A stretch of DNA of 62,000 nucleotides from Adiantum capillus-veneris (taxonomy: Eukaryota > Streptophyta > Polypodiopsida > Polypodiales > Pteridaceae): positions 61,452,120 through 61,514,119 of the forward strand of contig CM043956.1 of NCBI GenBank assembly GCA_014529385.2, in the 5' to 3' direction. How positions within the stretch are numbered: position 1 is the first letter of the stretch; each line of letters opens with the position of its first letter. Positions 1 to 10,510 of the stretch are shown here, piece after piece. Both the position numbers and the translations under genes were made by a program. The notes under the pieces are model-generated. The model was not told the DNA's origin. It did not search any database and saw only the letters and a list, made by a program, of their open reading frames with translations.

Positions 1-289
1 TACGCATAAAAATGACAGCAATGCCAACAATGGCGGGTCAGCAGATGCACACCAATACTGCACTTATTAAGTATGGAGCCTGATTTACCTCTTGTAATTT
101 TCTATGTTAAAAACGCACATTTGTAAGGCCCGCGTTATGAGGAGAATCCATCGTGTGTGAAGAAAAATAACTCGCCAAAAAATAAAAGCACTCGTCGGAA
201 ATCAAAATTTTCGCTGGAATATTCCTTTTCACCGGAATATTATGGCCGGACGGCGATGAAAAAGTGGTCGGAAAACGACCAGTCGGTTG

Positions 290-362
290 GCTGGTGGCCG
301 GTAGTCAATGATCGATGGCCGGTGGTCGGAAGTCAATGGCCGATGGCCGGTGGCCGAATTCA
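290..362 (+). repeat. GGCCGGTGG minisatellite inside the solo LTR
   Basis: About two units of a ~28-bp GC-rich repeat built from GTCAATGGCCGGTGG variants. The second LTR copy has about three units at 52594-52682, so copy number differs between family members. It lies upstream of the TATA box, in the U3 part. Confidence 0.6.
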
Positions 363-486
363 AAAGCGGACTTGTCTTCTCAAGGGCGGCCACACATAGG
401 TGGATTGGAGGGTCCGATTTGGACTTATCTTCACAAAGGCGGCTACACATGGTTGCCTCTCATGAGAGAGGGTAGCCCTTTTGGCC

Positions 487-493
487 TATAAAA
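487..493 (+). promoter_or_regulatory. TATA box of solo LTR copy 1
   Basis: TATAAAA in the context GGCCTATAAAAGGAGGCC, conserved at 52811-52817 in the other copy. It is the likely Pol II promoter of the parent retrotransposon, by sequence only. Confidence 0.6.
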
Positions 494-696
494 GGAGGCC
501 ATTCCTACACACATTTCACAATGTGAAGTTGATGCAACAAGGTGGGTGTGAGGTGGTGAGAGTGAAGCAAGGCGGGAGCTCCAAAAGGGTATAATCCCTT
601 TGTAACCTACTTCTTGTTTTAAAGTACGAAAGCCATTGAGTGGCTGCTTTCCCGTGGAGGTAGCCCACATTGGGTGAACCACGTATATCGTGTGTA

Positions 697-698
<2 letters not shown>

Positions 699-762
<64 letters not shown>
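699..762. repeat. (CT)n microsatellite in solo LTR
   Basis: About 32 CT units between the TATA box and the 3' end of the LTR. The second copy has only a short CT tract at the same place, so the array expanded or contracted after the copies separated. Confidence 0.95.
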
Positions 763-763
<1 letters not shown>

Positions 764-848
764 ATCTCTTGTGTGTGAAAATTATCTCTCTCCATTAAGT
801 AATCTACTCAATTATCTACTTAGCTACATCATATTTCCTAACAGCACT

Positions 849-1570
849 AACCGCATAAACATACATCCTATGTCGATGCCAAAACTATGGGGATCTCGGG
901 GGCTCCTCCAAAACCTGTATCACTGAAAGGATCTCCACATTTGAGAATCCCGCAGCTCAATAAAACCTTACCATGACCCTCAACAATAGGCTTTGCATAT
1001 GTCCATCACAATACATAAACCACATAAGATCTTACATCAACCACAGAAACCCTTTTCTATAACCGTTGTGGCGGTTTGTCTGATTTAACAGACCCTCAAG
1101 ATCTTAAATCAAATATGCATGTGATAGAGATTGCAAAAAAGAGTCTGCAACAAAAACCAGTACGAAGAAGAACCGGCAAAGGTAGACCACCCTACTGTCT
1201 AAACTGAATATCTCTCAAACCGTGCAAAATTTGCAGAAACTTCCTTCTGCAAAGTTGTAGACCACGCAAAAAAGATTGGGAACTCGAGAATGGACATGAA
1301 ATACAGGTCAAAACAGATCTTTAAAAATGTGCAGCTTGTACTTCATGATGACCTACAGGCAATCTGAGTGACGTATCTCAAAATTAGTGAAGATTTTGAG
1401 AAAACTTTCTTCTGCAAAGTTGAAGAGGACAAAAATCAATCTAGAAGCGAGAGAATCGGCTTGAATGAAGACGTTTTGATAGGCCAAAATAGATCTGCAA
1501 AAATGTGCTGCAGTTTTTGCTGCTTCTCTTCCTGCTTCCCCGCTGAGCTCCAATGGTACTCCCAATCCCT
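849..1570. other. Noncoding stretch, probable leader of a copia-like remnant
   Basis: No open frame with recognisable domains. Two related segments, near 1236-1330 and 1407-1515, share a CTTCTGCAAAGTTG core and a later AGATCTGCAAAAATGTG-like core, about 170 bp apart. The stretch ends at a tRNA-Met-type primer site read on the minus strand, so at least its right part is probably leader of the element whose LTR is 1587-1791. Confidence 0.4.
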
Positions 1571-1585
1571 GAGCTCTGATACTAG
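1571..1585 (-). other. Primer-binding site, tRNA-Met type
   Basis: On the minus strand this reads CTAGTATCAGAGCTC, close to the TGGTATCAGAGC complement of initiator tRNA-Met used by many Ty1/copia elements. It directly abuts an LTR-like end (CACTTCA) at 1587. Confidence 0.55.
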
Positions 1586-1586
1586 T

Positions 1587-1791
1587 TGAAGTGCGTGTGC
1601 AAGAGCGTGTGTGTGTGTGTGCAACCATGGAGAAGAGATGAGACACAGGTTTGGGTGGACTCCAAACACAATAGTGTTAGGGTTATGAGTCCTTATTGTT
1701 ATATGTAGAATGAATGGTCAGTGTTAGTTTCCAGTTAGTCTCCGGCCGCCCAACACTTATGTGCGGTACATTGGGCTTTACCACCCCAACA
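1587..1791 (-). mobile_element. Truncated copia-like element, 5' LTR
   Basis: On the minus strand this 205-bp segment starts TGTTGGGGTGGTAAAGCCCA and ends CACTTCA next to a primer site. The start resembles the LTR of the intact copia element at 53926 (TGTTGGGATTAAAGCCCA), and both carry a GT/CA tract before the end. No partner LTR or TSD was found, so the element is truncated. The right boundary is uncertain because a ~53-bp segment starting at 1792 recurs at 1972. Confidence 0.55.
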
Positions 1792-2024
1792 CTCCCAACC
1801 ATAGAGCCAATAGGGGCTCACTCCAGAGCTTGAGGACCTGCAACCACTGGGCTAGCCTCTATCGTAAGTGCCAGTGTTCCATACCAATGAGCCCACATGA
1901 GTACGGGTGTGCATGCAGAATCGCAAATGAGACTCACTCCTAGACACGTAATGGGTAGACATTAGGCTCATCTCCCAACCATAGAGCCAATATGGGCTCA
2001 CCCGCAAGCCTGAGGTCTTGCTTT
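1792..2024. repeat. Direct repeat of ~53 bp, period 180
   Basis: CCCAACCATAGAGCCAATA with its flanks occurs at 1794 and 1974, each followed by a related GGGCTCAC and a CTTGAGG- or CCTGAGG-type segment. Origin unknown; it may be an LTR remnant. Confidence 0.6.
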
Positions 2025-2076
2025 AAAATAAAAAATAAAATAAATAAAAATATATAGTACCAAATTCTATTTGATT

Positions 2077-2078
<2 letters not shown>

Positions 2079-2142
<64 letters not shown>

Positions 2143-2294
2143 CATAGTGAGAAAGAAGGGAGAAACAAAGGAGAGGAAGGAAAAAGAAATCATGAGAGAG
2201 AGAGAGAGATGGAGAGAGAGAGAGAGAGAGAAGAGGCATAGTGAGAAAGAAGGGAGAAACAAAGGAGAGGGAGGAAAAAGAAATCATGAGAGAT

Positions 2295-2325
<31 letters not shown>

Positions 2326-2340
2326 GAGAGCTTGGAAGTT
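2079..2340. repeat. GA-rich low-complexity tract with a ~95-bp duplication
   Basis: A (GA)n run of about 58 bp is followed by two copies of a segment beginning AGAAGAGGCATAGTGAGAAA (near 2136 and 2231). Open frames crossing it are pure RE or SL repeats and are not genes. Confidence 0.9.
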
Positions 2341-3591
2341 GGTGGTGCAATGTGGAGGAGCAAGAGGGGTTATAGTGGCTCAAAAAAAGTACCACTTGCC
2401 ACCGGTGGTAGAGGCAACAATGGGTGGTATCTGCTGGTAGTGAATGGCAGGGGTGGGAGGGGGGGAGCTCACTTAGTATCCTTCTCCCTAGGTTTTGGTC
2501 CCCTTTCACAACCTTTTCTGCATAAAAATCATATGAAAATACATCTTCAAGCATGGTTACTTTAGTATGATGCAAAATCTATCCTCACCAACATTAGTAG
2601 CTGGTATGTACTCAATGTAGGCATGACAAAAGATACAGAGCATACGGGAGACAAGGTTTCCTGTATCTAGTGTTGATCGTGCTACTGCAACCACCACTTG
2701 TGATTGGGCCTCGACACCAATACGAGGCTGGTCTTCAGTGTGTGGGTGGTTTTCCTTTATCTTCTAGTTGTCGTAGAGAGCCTCTACCATCTTTATGCAA
2801 GTATAAAGCATGGTCAAGTCCTTATGCTAGCTCAAGGGAGTCAAAAACTCTCACTACTTGGCCAAATATTTGTGAGGACTCATTTTCTAGTTGGCCTCCT
2901 ATTACCATGTCTATGCCACCGAATGCTTTGCCAAATCTCTCAAGCACAATGAAGCTTCAGGCAGATAAACTCCTCTATAAACAATAACTCTAGTTTTGTG
3001 AGTTTGCCGGTCATGATGTATGGAGTATCTACATCAAATGTGCACCAATGACAAAATAGAAAAAAGTAAGCAAGAAATGAGAAAAAATATATTCATTAAC
3101 ATGACAAAAAATTTCAAGCTAATGTGATATATTTTGACAATACAAAGTTCAATCAAGCGAACTCAAAATGGTCAAACAATCAAGCAAACTCAATTGGAAC
3201 CAAGCAAACACAACTGATAAAACAATCATTCTTCATGTAATATTACCCATTGTAAGTATTTAAGCCATGGAATCTTGCCAATTGTAAGTACCTAAGCCAT
3301 CCAAAGATTGAGCACAAGGGTATTTAGCCATTATAAGAGCAAGAGACTAATCGTGGATCTAAATGCATGGATAGATTACATTGAAAGTAAGTCACTACGT
3401 AAAGTGACTGTCACAATATATTGGAGATATACTAGCCCTAAAGAACATTGCACAAAGTAGGAAACAATGTGGACGAGTCATACAACGTACATGCTATCTA
3501 TGGTCTCCTAGAGCATCACCTCAAGTAATTATAAAAAGTATCGCATGCCTCCATAAGTGAGTAAAATGATCAAGAACAGAGGGGATGTGAC
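2341..3591. other. Unassigned sequence, no gene recognised
   Basis: Only short frames without recognisable domains. Small direct repeats are visible: ATTGTAAGTA followed by TAAGCCAT near 3250 and 3283, and CAATCAAGC followed by AACTCAA near 3152 and 3178. The right edge is the truncation point of the Gy-A gag fragment. Confidence 0.5.
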
Positions 3592-4096
3592 GTGTGGGGA
3601 GCAAGGACATGGCTATCGTTCTTGCCCCAAGAGAAATGCCCGCAATGAGACTCCTAGAGCCTCCACTATTGAAGCTCCAAAAGAAGATTCTCATTGCAAA
3701 AGATCACCACTCTCCTATGCTTGGGGAAAGTTAAGGGATCATGATGCCTTCATCTTGCTTGACCCTGGCTCTACTCACAACTTCATATCAATGGAGCTCG
3801 CCACTAAGTTGGGCATTCAAGCTTTCGAGATGGGAGATACTGTAACTGCCGATGTAGCTTTCAAGGGACAGTAAGCCTCCGTTTCTCCCTTAATTGGGAA
3901 GTTGAGGCTTCATGTCCAAAGCTACATCGATAAAGAAGACTTTTTCATCTCTCCTCTCCAACATAAGGATGTTATCCAAGGAGCACCATGGTTCAACCAC
4001 ATGGCTGCCAACATGAAGTTCCCTAAAAGGAGAATCTACTTCACCCACAGGGAAAAGAGCATGTATATAGACGCTAGTGAGTCTAGTCATACTATA
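3592..4096 (+). pseudogene. Gy-A gag zinc-knuckle and protease fragment (Ty3/gypsy)
   Basis: The translation matches the Gy-D gag-protease region at about 31926-32430. It has the end of a CX2CX4HX4C knuckle (CGEQGHGYRSC) and a retropepsin-like core with DPGST. One in-frame TAA (3872-3874) stands where Gy-D has CAA. Homology begins abruptly at 3592, so the gag 5' part is lost, and it stops at CTATA (4092-4096), where an LTR begins. The continuation of this protein is found on the minus strand from 26510 leftwards; this is one half of an element that has been split. Confidence 0.85.
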
Positions 4097-5046
4097 TGTC
4101 ATAAAATCTAATATCTAACGAACCCAAATGATTTTCTCATATTAAACTAATCATTTAATGTGAGAGAATAAACGGGAACAAGGGTTAGAATATAGACATG
4201 ATCTTACAGATCTATCTCACCATGGGGCCAATGGTAAAGGGGTCCAAATGAGAGATGGTATGTCAAAGAGCAAGGCCTTAGGTTAAAAAGTCCTTTGACC
4301 TTAGGTAATTGACCTTAGGTAAGCTAGGGCTGAGCTTGAGGTGGGAACCCGACCCAAGGTTGAGGTGCTTGTCGTGCTTGATGACTAAGATGCTTGAGGT
4401 GCTTGTCATGCTTGCTAACTAAGATTCTTGAGGTGCTTGTCGTGCTTGCCGACTAGGGAGCTTGAGATGCTTGTGGGAACATTACACAAGCTTGAGGTGC
4501 TTTGTCATGCTTGCTGACTAAGGTGCTTGAGGGTAAGGTGTTCCACAAAGTCATCCATCCCTACAAGGAGGGGGTGAGCCCTACAAGAGAGGGCTAGAGA
4601 GAGAACACACACACCCTCAGACAAGGCAAGCTTGGTAAAAAGAAAGCATATAGGACACTTGTCAAGTTCCTCCTCATGTTTCCCTCATGGTGTGCCTAAA
4701 GCCTATTGGTTAGCCTCCCAAGGGGTCCAATTATAATTTAGTAGATTAAATAAATTGCTTTTGCATGTATCAAGTCCTCTATCTCAAAGGGGAAAGGGGG
4801 ACACTTGTCCCAAGACTACCCTTGTTGCTTGTAATGCATCCTGCATGTGATTGGCCAGTCTTGTAGGGGTACAAGGGGGGGTCAACCAAAGCAAGAAGGG
4901 GGCTAGCTTGGGGGGTATACTTTCCCACACACACTCTCATTGTGTGAAGTGCAAAGTGCAAGAGCTCCATCTCCTTCTCCAAGCTAGTTGAGAAGTTGAG
5001 AGCCTACACCAACACTCTTGGCTATGGAATGCAAATCCAACCATCC
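4097..5046 (+). mobile_element. Gy-B 5' LTR, 3'-truncated
   Basis: Begins TGTCATAAAATCTAAT like the Gy-D LTRs and stays homologous to about 5046, losing roughly 600 bp of the LTR end. It is preceded by CTATA, the same 5 bp (as its complement TATAG, 26506-26510) that lie next to the Gy-B 3' LTR, so the two LTRs are inferred to belong to one insertion. Details shared with 26511-28218 but not Gy-D, such as GGAATG for GGAGTG near 5028, support this. It contains the GCTTGAGGTGCTTGTC-type minisatellite. Confidence 0.8.
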
Positions 5047-5057
5047 AACATACAATG

Positions 5058-5254
5058 TCAAGGAAACTATGCATTTATCTCCAAACACAAGCATTGACTT
5101 CCAGTGCGCGCACACACAAAGAAAGAGAGAGACTTGAGAGGGAAAGAAACAAAAGCTTAGGAAATTTCATCAATTTAGAAATAGCAAAAGCAAAGGTTTT
5201 CCATTGAATAGGGGATGAAATTTCCTCGGCATACACCCTCCTTACTATCAAGGG
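5058..5254 (+). repeat. Repeat R, 5' part (copy 1)
   Basis: Homologous in inverse to 38120-38315. The other end of this copy lies at 21062-21150, beyond an inserted Mutator-like element. TCAAGGAAACTATGC occurs at 5058-5072 and again at 21158-21172, just outside the far end of R. A 15-bp duplication of that kind would suit a target-primed retroposon, but no poly-A tail or Pol III box was seen. The class of R is unknown. Confidence 0.65.
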
Positions 5255-5307
5255 GAGTGTGATTTTTTTGTAAGCTTTTGATTTAGAGCTTTTCCAAGAA
5301 ATTTAGA
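5255..5307 (+). repeat. Left terminal inverted repeat of the Mutator-like element
   Basis: Pairs with 21009-21061 read on the opposite strand. The best conserved part is the AGCTTTT...TTAGAGCTTTT block; the outermost 15 bp are only weakly alike. Confidence 0.6.
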
Positions 5308-5583
5308 TCTTTTCTAGTTTAAGCTTTATATGTAGACTATCTAAACATTATATTTTCTAACACAATTAGGTCCAAGAAATATTCCACCTTGTTGCATGAG
5401 GTTTCTCTCCTTCTCTGATTCTATGGAAATTAGACAAAGCCTATCATGTTTGTCTGTGTCCACATGATACAAAAGCTTGCTTTGCACTTACTACCTCACA
5501 CAAGACTGTGATCACAATAGGGTGTATATTGAGACCATTGAACTCATGGCCAACCCTACAACATTTAATGATCGGGGGCTCGC

Positions 5584-5599
5584 GGGGGGGGGGGGGGGG
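5584..5599. repeat. Poly-G run
   Basis: Sixteen consecutive G. Length is likely variable and error-prone in assembly. Confidence 0.9.
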
Positions 5600-5654
5600 T
5601 GGCATAAACATGCCCTAGAGGAGAAAAGGGAAAGGTGTGAAAATTTATTTATGG

Positions 5655-6170
5655 TTAGGGAATGAGTCCCATCCTAAGTAACCACATCACGTGGAAGTTT
5701 AAATACAAAACTCTGAAATAGATTTCTAAGCCTATGGAGTCCCTAGTGTATTTGGCTCTTCCTTGGCATACCAAAGAGGAGCCCATTTGTTTTTGAGATT
5801 TAAGAAACATATTTGATACATCAGAACAAGTTTTGATAGGAGCGACAATGAAGAATTTATCCCAAGTAGATAGAAACCAAGTACAATGAGAGTAAAAAAA
5901 TAAAGCATCCACCATCACTTTCCAAAAAAGAACATAAATCAGTATTAGTATGCAAAACATGTTTGATGAGAGTAAGCTCCATTTCCATTACATGTGCTTT
6001 TAGATTTAAAATATTAAATCCCCCATAGCATAATGTAGTGTTGATTAATCCCATGCAACCAATGTTGATACATCCCTTGGAGTATTCCATAGAAATTTGG
6101 ACATCAAAAAAGTACATTTTTGGAGCATTCTAGCAGACTAGTCCACCAATACGAGAAAGTATAGAAAGTA
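5655..6170 (-). pseudogene. LINE reverse-transcriptase C-terminal remnant
   Basis: Minus-strand frames, joined only across frameshifts and stops, read in order FLWNTPRD...VAWD, CYGGFNILNLKAHV and a tryptophan/phenylalanine-rich tail. This is the order seen after the catalytic domain of plant L1-type reverse transcriptases (FxW, VAWD, GGxxIxxL). No catalytic FADD box or 3' tail was found, so only the downstream part is present. The assignment rests on motif order by eye. Confidence 0.55.
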
Positions 6171-6897
6171 GGGAATAAGAATTGACTTCAAGATCCTAAG
6201 CCTAACTTGCAAAGGCCAAGTCGCTTCCACCCTCTATGTAGCCCGCCTGTCTTGTTTGCTGGTAGCCATGGAGTCCCATGATTACGTTAGATAGGTTGGG
6301 GTAATAGCTGCTAGGGAAGGTCGTGAAAGGAGTTTGCTATTGTGGTAGGATTCTTGCCTTGTGGCTATGTCCAAATGAAGGCAATTTTTGCAATTTGTTG
6401 AGGTTCCCATTGATTTCGAGGGCATAAGAGAAAAAAAAGTTGACGTTTTAAATGAAGTGACAGAACTTCAATGGCTTCGTTCTCTCTCTACTTGATTAGC
6501 TAGCAATCGCCTGAAAGGCAGGATATCTGGCCACACGGCCAGGTCCTTAGTCTTTGTGCTAGCTATGTGGGCCCTCCTTTGTAGTAGCTCATGTTGTTAT
6601 GAAACACTATGAGTGTGGTCATGTGAGGTTGCCAAGTAGCGAGTCTACCCTGTCACCCGGTTTCCATTTGCCAAATGATTATCTCACTTCATGCAAGGCG
6701 ACTATTGCGTATCTTGTAGCTCATGAGGTCCAAATGCTGCTTACAAGGTGATGTGATTGCATTTTCTCTCTCTCTACGTTACCTCTTGGAAACCGGCTAA
6801 GGAGCATGACGAGCAGCACATGCGACTAGATCCTACATGTGGGATTATCATGGCAGGTATAGAATGTCGTCAAGTTTTTTTTTCCCCATCCCGAACT
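6171..6897. other. Unassigned interior of the Mutator-like element
   Basis: No frame with recognisable domains, no tandem repeat and no RNA gene seen. It ends at the TSD ATCAC (6898-6902) of Gy-E. Confidence 0.5.
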
Positions 6898-6902
6898 ATC
6901 AC

Positions 6903-7954
6903 TGTTGAAAGGACGCACTTTCAACAACATTTTCACAAAGATTCCATTAAGATTCCTCAAAGATTCTATAAAGATTCCACATGAAGATGGTGATGAAGTA
7001 ATGAAGATAAAGATGGATGCTGCAACATGAAGATACGAGTTCATGGACGTCATCGAATATCCCGTTATTATTATTTTGAGCCATTACGGCCACTTTTGTA
7101 ATGTTTACGGGAACCTCATATTTTAAATCGGCACTTGTATTTTGGCCACAGATGCTTGTATAATGAGTAAAGCCAACTCACTTTCATGTAATTAAGCTCT
7201 GTAGAAGCCTAGGGACAATTCAGGTCATTTGGCCGGACATTAGGTTTGAAGGCTTTGTATATAAGCTGAAACCTAAGGCTTTGAAAAGAACACATTACGT
7301 TATCTCAATTAATATACAGTCGTGGGTTCTGCAGCACACAGTAGTGAGCTTCACGCACACACATCGTCGCGCACACTAATCACATTGTAGATATGAGAGT
7401 AGGAGCGTGTTAGCATCGAGGAGCTCTCCGCGTCGACGCAAGCAATGCAAGCCGAGGACCACATCGCGAGCCCGCCTGCTACGAGCTATATTTGGTCGTA
7501 AGTACCTCAAACAACATCCGATCTGAATGATCAAGTAGTCGTTAGAATCAGGGCGAGAATCTCTTCATGTTGATGTCTTTGTAGATCAGTTTCGGACACT
7601 TTGAAAATTACTATTTTGAGTCTATCGCGATAGCGATTAGAGGTCTTACAGTTATGGTTTTCAGGGTTTAGGTGTTTGGCCATATAGGATATGTCCTTGT
7701 GAGTCTTGCCCTCCGATTTCGAGTCATTCCGATATGATTTGAGACTGTTTCGAGCTTGTAGTGTTTCGTAGGATGCGTTGTCTGTTTCTTTGCTTTATGG
7801 TAGTGTTGTGGTAGGATTAGTGACTGTAGAGTGTTGTTAGTGTCTAGCTCAAGGTTGACAACCCAGGATTGCCTCCATGCCCTAGTTGGGTCAGCTAGGT
7901 CCTCGGATTGACAGTTTGTTGGTCTGTGTTCTTGTTGTGCTCCATCGTCCGTCG
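6903..7954 (+). repeat. Gy-E outer LTR, inverted orientation
   Basis: Homologous through its length to the reverse complements of 8234-9294 and 18769-19829. It stops at GTCCGTCG, about 17 bp before the expected terminal GCTAACA, and joins minus-sense leader sequence at 7955 (CGTCTCTTTCAAG). It contains a copy of the TCTATCGCGATAG motif at 7621-7633. Confidence 0.85.
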
Positions 7955-8233
7955 CGTCTCTTTCAAGTTCTCACAACCAAACAAACAAACCATAAAACCT
8001 AATCTAAACATACAACAAAATAATATAACCATACCTCAACCTCATGGTGGACCACCTCGGCGAGACGCAGGCTCCCTGGCTATCCCTCAGTCAAGAGATC
8101 CGCTCTCTGACTTCCCACTAAGAAGGCAAATGGTGACAACACTCTAGAAAACTCTAGAGAAACGCTATACTATCAAACACGAGTGATGCAGTCTACGCTA
8201 GTTTATGCGCTTCGTCCCCGGCAACGGCGCCAA
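7955..8233 (-). repeat. Gy-E extra primer site and leader segment
   Basis: Nearly identical to about 18490-18768, the start of the Gy-E internal region. It includes the primer site at 8214-8233 (minus strand TTGGCGCCGTTGCCGGGGAC). A leader copy outside the 3' LTR is abnormal; it sits between two oppositely oriented LTRs. Confidence 0.85.
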
Positions 8234-9294
8234 TGTTAGCGGGTACGCCACGACGGACGATGGAGCACAGCGAGAACACAGACCAACAAACTGTCAATCC
8301 GAGGACGTAGCTGACCCGACTAGGGTATGGAGACAATCTCTGGGTTGTCAACCCTGAGCTAGACACTAACAACACTCTATAGTCACTAATCCTACCACAA
8401 CACTACCATAAAGCAAAGAAACAGACAACGCATCCTATGAAACACTACAAGCTCGAAACAGTCTCAAATCATATCCGAATGACTCAAAATCGGAGGTCAA
8501 GACTCACAAGGACATATCCTATATGGCCAAACACCTAAACCCTGAAAAAAATAACTGTAAGACCTCTAATCGCTATCGCAATAGACTCAAAACATCAATT
8601 TCCAAAGTGTCCGAAACTGATCTACAAAGACATCAACATGAAGAGCTTCTCGCCCTGATTCTAACGACTACTTGATCATTCAGAACGGATGTTGTTTGAG
8701 GTACTTACGACCAAATATGGCTCGTAGCAAGCGTGCTCGCGATGTGGTCCTCGGCTTGCATTGCTTGCGTCGACGCGGAGAGCTCCTCGATGCTAACACG
8801 CTCCTACTCTCATACCTGCAATGTGATTAGTGTGTGCGACAGTGTGTGTGCGTGAAGCTCACTACTGTGTGCTGCATAACCCACGACTGTATATTAATTG
8901 AGATAACATAATGTGTCTTTTACAAAGCCTTAGGTTTTAGCTTATATACCAAGCCTTCAAACCTAATGTCCGGCCAAATGACCTGAATTGTCCCTAGGCT
9001 TCTACAGAGCTTAATTACAAGAAACTGAGTTGGCTTTACTCATTATACAAGCATCTGCGGCCAAAATACAAGTGCCGATTTAAAATATGAGATTTCCGTA
9101 AACTAATTACAAAAGTGGCCGTAATGGCTCAAAATAATAATAACGGGATATTCGATGACGTCCATGAACTCGTATCTTCATGTTGAAGCATCCATCTTTA
9201 TCTTCATTACTTCATCACCATCTTCATGTGAAATCTTTACAGAATCTTAATGGAATCTTTGTGGAAACGTTGTTGAAAGGGCGTCCTTTCAAAA
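8234..9294 (-). repeat. Gy-E 3' LTR
   Basis: 1061 bp. In plus coordinates it begins TGTTAGCGGG (the U5 end) and ends CTTTCAAAA where the other copies have CTTTCAACA. It is followed at 9295 by a polypurine tract read on the minus strand, which marks it as the 3' LTR of the internal region to its right. By eye it differs from the 5' LTR at a few per cent of positions. Confidence 0.85.
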
Positions 9295-9312
9295 CTCTCC
9301 CCCTCCAAATTC
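9295..9312 (-). other. Gy-E polypurine tract
   Basis: The minus strand reads GAATTTGGAGGGGGAGAG directly before the LTR U3 start, the usual plus-strand primer position. A very similar GGAGGGGGAGA core recurs at about 9474-9484 and could be a second, internal tract. Confidence 0.7.
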
Positions 9313-10510
9313 TTGTCGTCCCCGACAAGACCCTATGTCTTTGCTGGCCTTGACGAGTTCTTGATGTCTTGGTGTTGGTTGAAGTTGTTGTGGCAGCCTC
9401 TTCTGCAGCTGGTTGATTTGCATGATGTTAAGTTGCCTTGAAGTTGTACCTATAGTGTATCTGAAGCCTAGAAATCTCCCCCTCCTATTGGTTGTTGTAT
9501 CTTGAATTGCATGAGGTTGTATCGACTTGTTGGTGCAGTAGTTCGTTGTCATTGTAGCTCTAGTTTGCTTTTCATGTGGTTGTTATCTGGCAGTCGTACC
9601 TGTAAGTTGACTTGAAGCTTTGTCAAGCTGTTTTTTGGCCTCTCCCTTTTGACTTGTCAGTAGATTTGCAATTAGTAGTGTGGGGATATCGTGGTTCTTC
9701 TTGTTTTTGTTGTTATAAAAATAAAAGAGTAAAAGTAAAATGTAGTGTATATACAAAATGAAGGTCTTGAATACCTGGATAAGACTAAAGGGAAAAACTC
9801 AGTGGGAAAAAATGTCTTTAGTCATAATTAAATGCGAGGCTATATGTACTTAGGTTCTGATGTTATAGAGTTATGCTGAGTTAAAGTACATATGGCCATA
9901 TGGCTACTAGTATGGACTTGATATACATGGATAAGTGTTAGTAGCTTGAAGTCAGAGTCATTGCTGTTGAGCAAAGTCTTATAAAACCTGTTTCCACTTG
10001 GTCATCGTCATTTGTTTGTGTAAGTGCATGGGTGGAATAAAAAAGAGTGCCTAATGCATATGTCCAATGATGGGACATCTATATGCTTGCACAGAGTTAT
10101 GCATGTTAAACAAGATGCGGTGCGAGAGAAGAGTATTGATGGGTTCTTCATGGAGTTAGCGTAGCGAGCAAAACATATAGCATGAGTGCTTCAAAAGCTT
10201 TCACTAATCACAAGAAGGGTTTTTGTTGTTGAGGTTTCTCCACTCTTCCTCACTGTGTCAAGTGCGTGAGTGTTTTTGTTTTGACTACTCCGCCTTCTCC
10301 ACCTTATATATTATATGGACTTTGACTCTTATACTCACCTCTTCCAGCATGAGCGACATGACTTTATGTATGCTCAACTCTCCAGCTTGAGCTTATACCT
10401 ATTAGCTAGACTCATAGACCACAGAAAAATATTAACTTGAAGCTTGGGTCTGACACTTCGCTCATTTAGTGGCTCAGCTGCCCGACTCTAGACTCTTATG
10501 CCATGTAAGT
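9313..10510 (-). other. Gy-E 3' noncoding region
   Basis: Between the last recognisable coding repeat module and the polypurine tract. No domains were found in any frame. An 87-codon minus-strand frame at 9289-9552 runs into the LTR and is not supported as a gene. Confidence 0.5.

Larger units (their letters stand above)
65..843 (+). mobile_element. Solo LTR, family S (copy 1)
   Basis: A 779-bp LTR with no internal region. It is flanked by the 5-bp duplication GCACT (60-64 and 844-848), ends in CTAACA, and starts TATTAAG where the second copy (52344-53126) starts TGTTAAG, so the terminal TG has probably mutated to TA. The two copies align over most of their length. Orientation is set by a TATA box at 487-493. 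A matching TSD without internal sequence is the expected trace of LTR-LTR recombination. The superfamily cannot be assigned because no coding or primer-site sequence remains. Confidence 0.85.

Noticed and set aside
2670-2987. 105-codon frame in the unassigned left region
   Set aside because: Two overlapping frames of similar length and no domain; no reason to prefer either as a gene.
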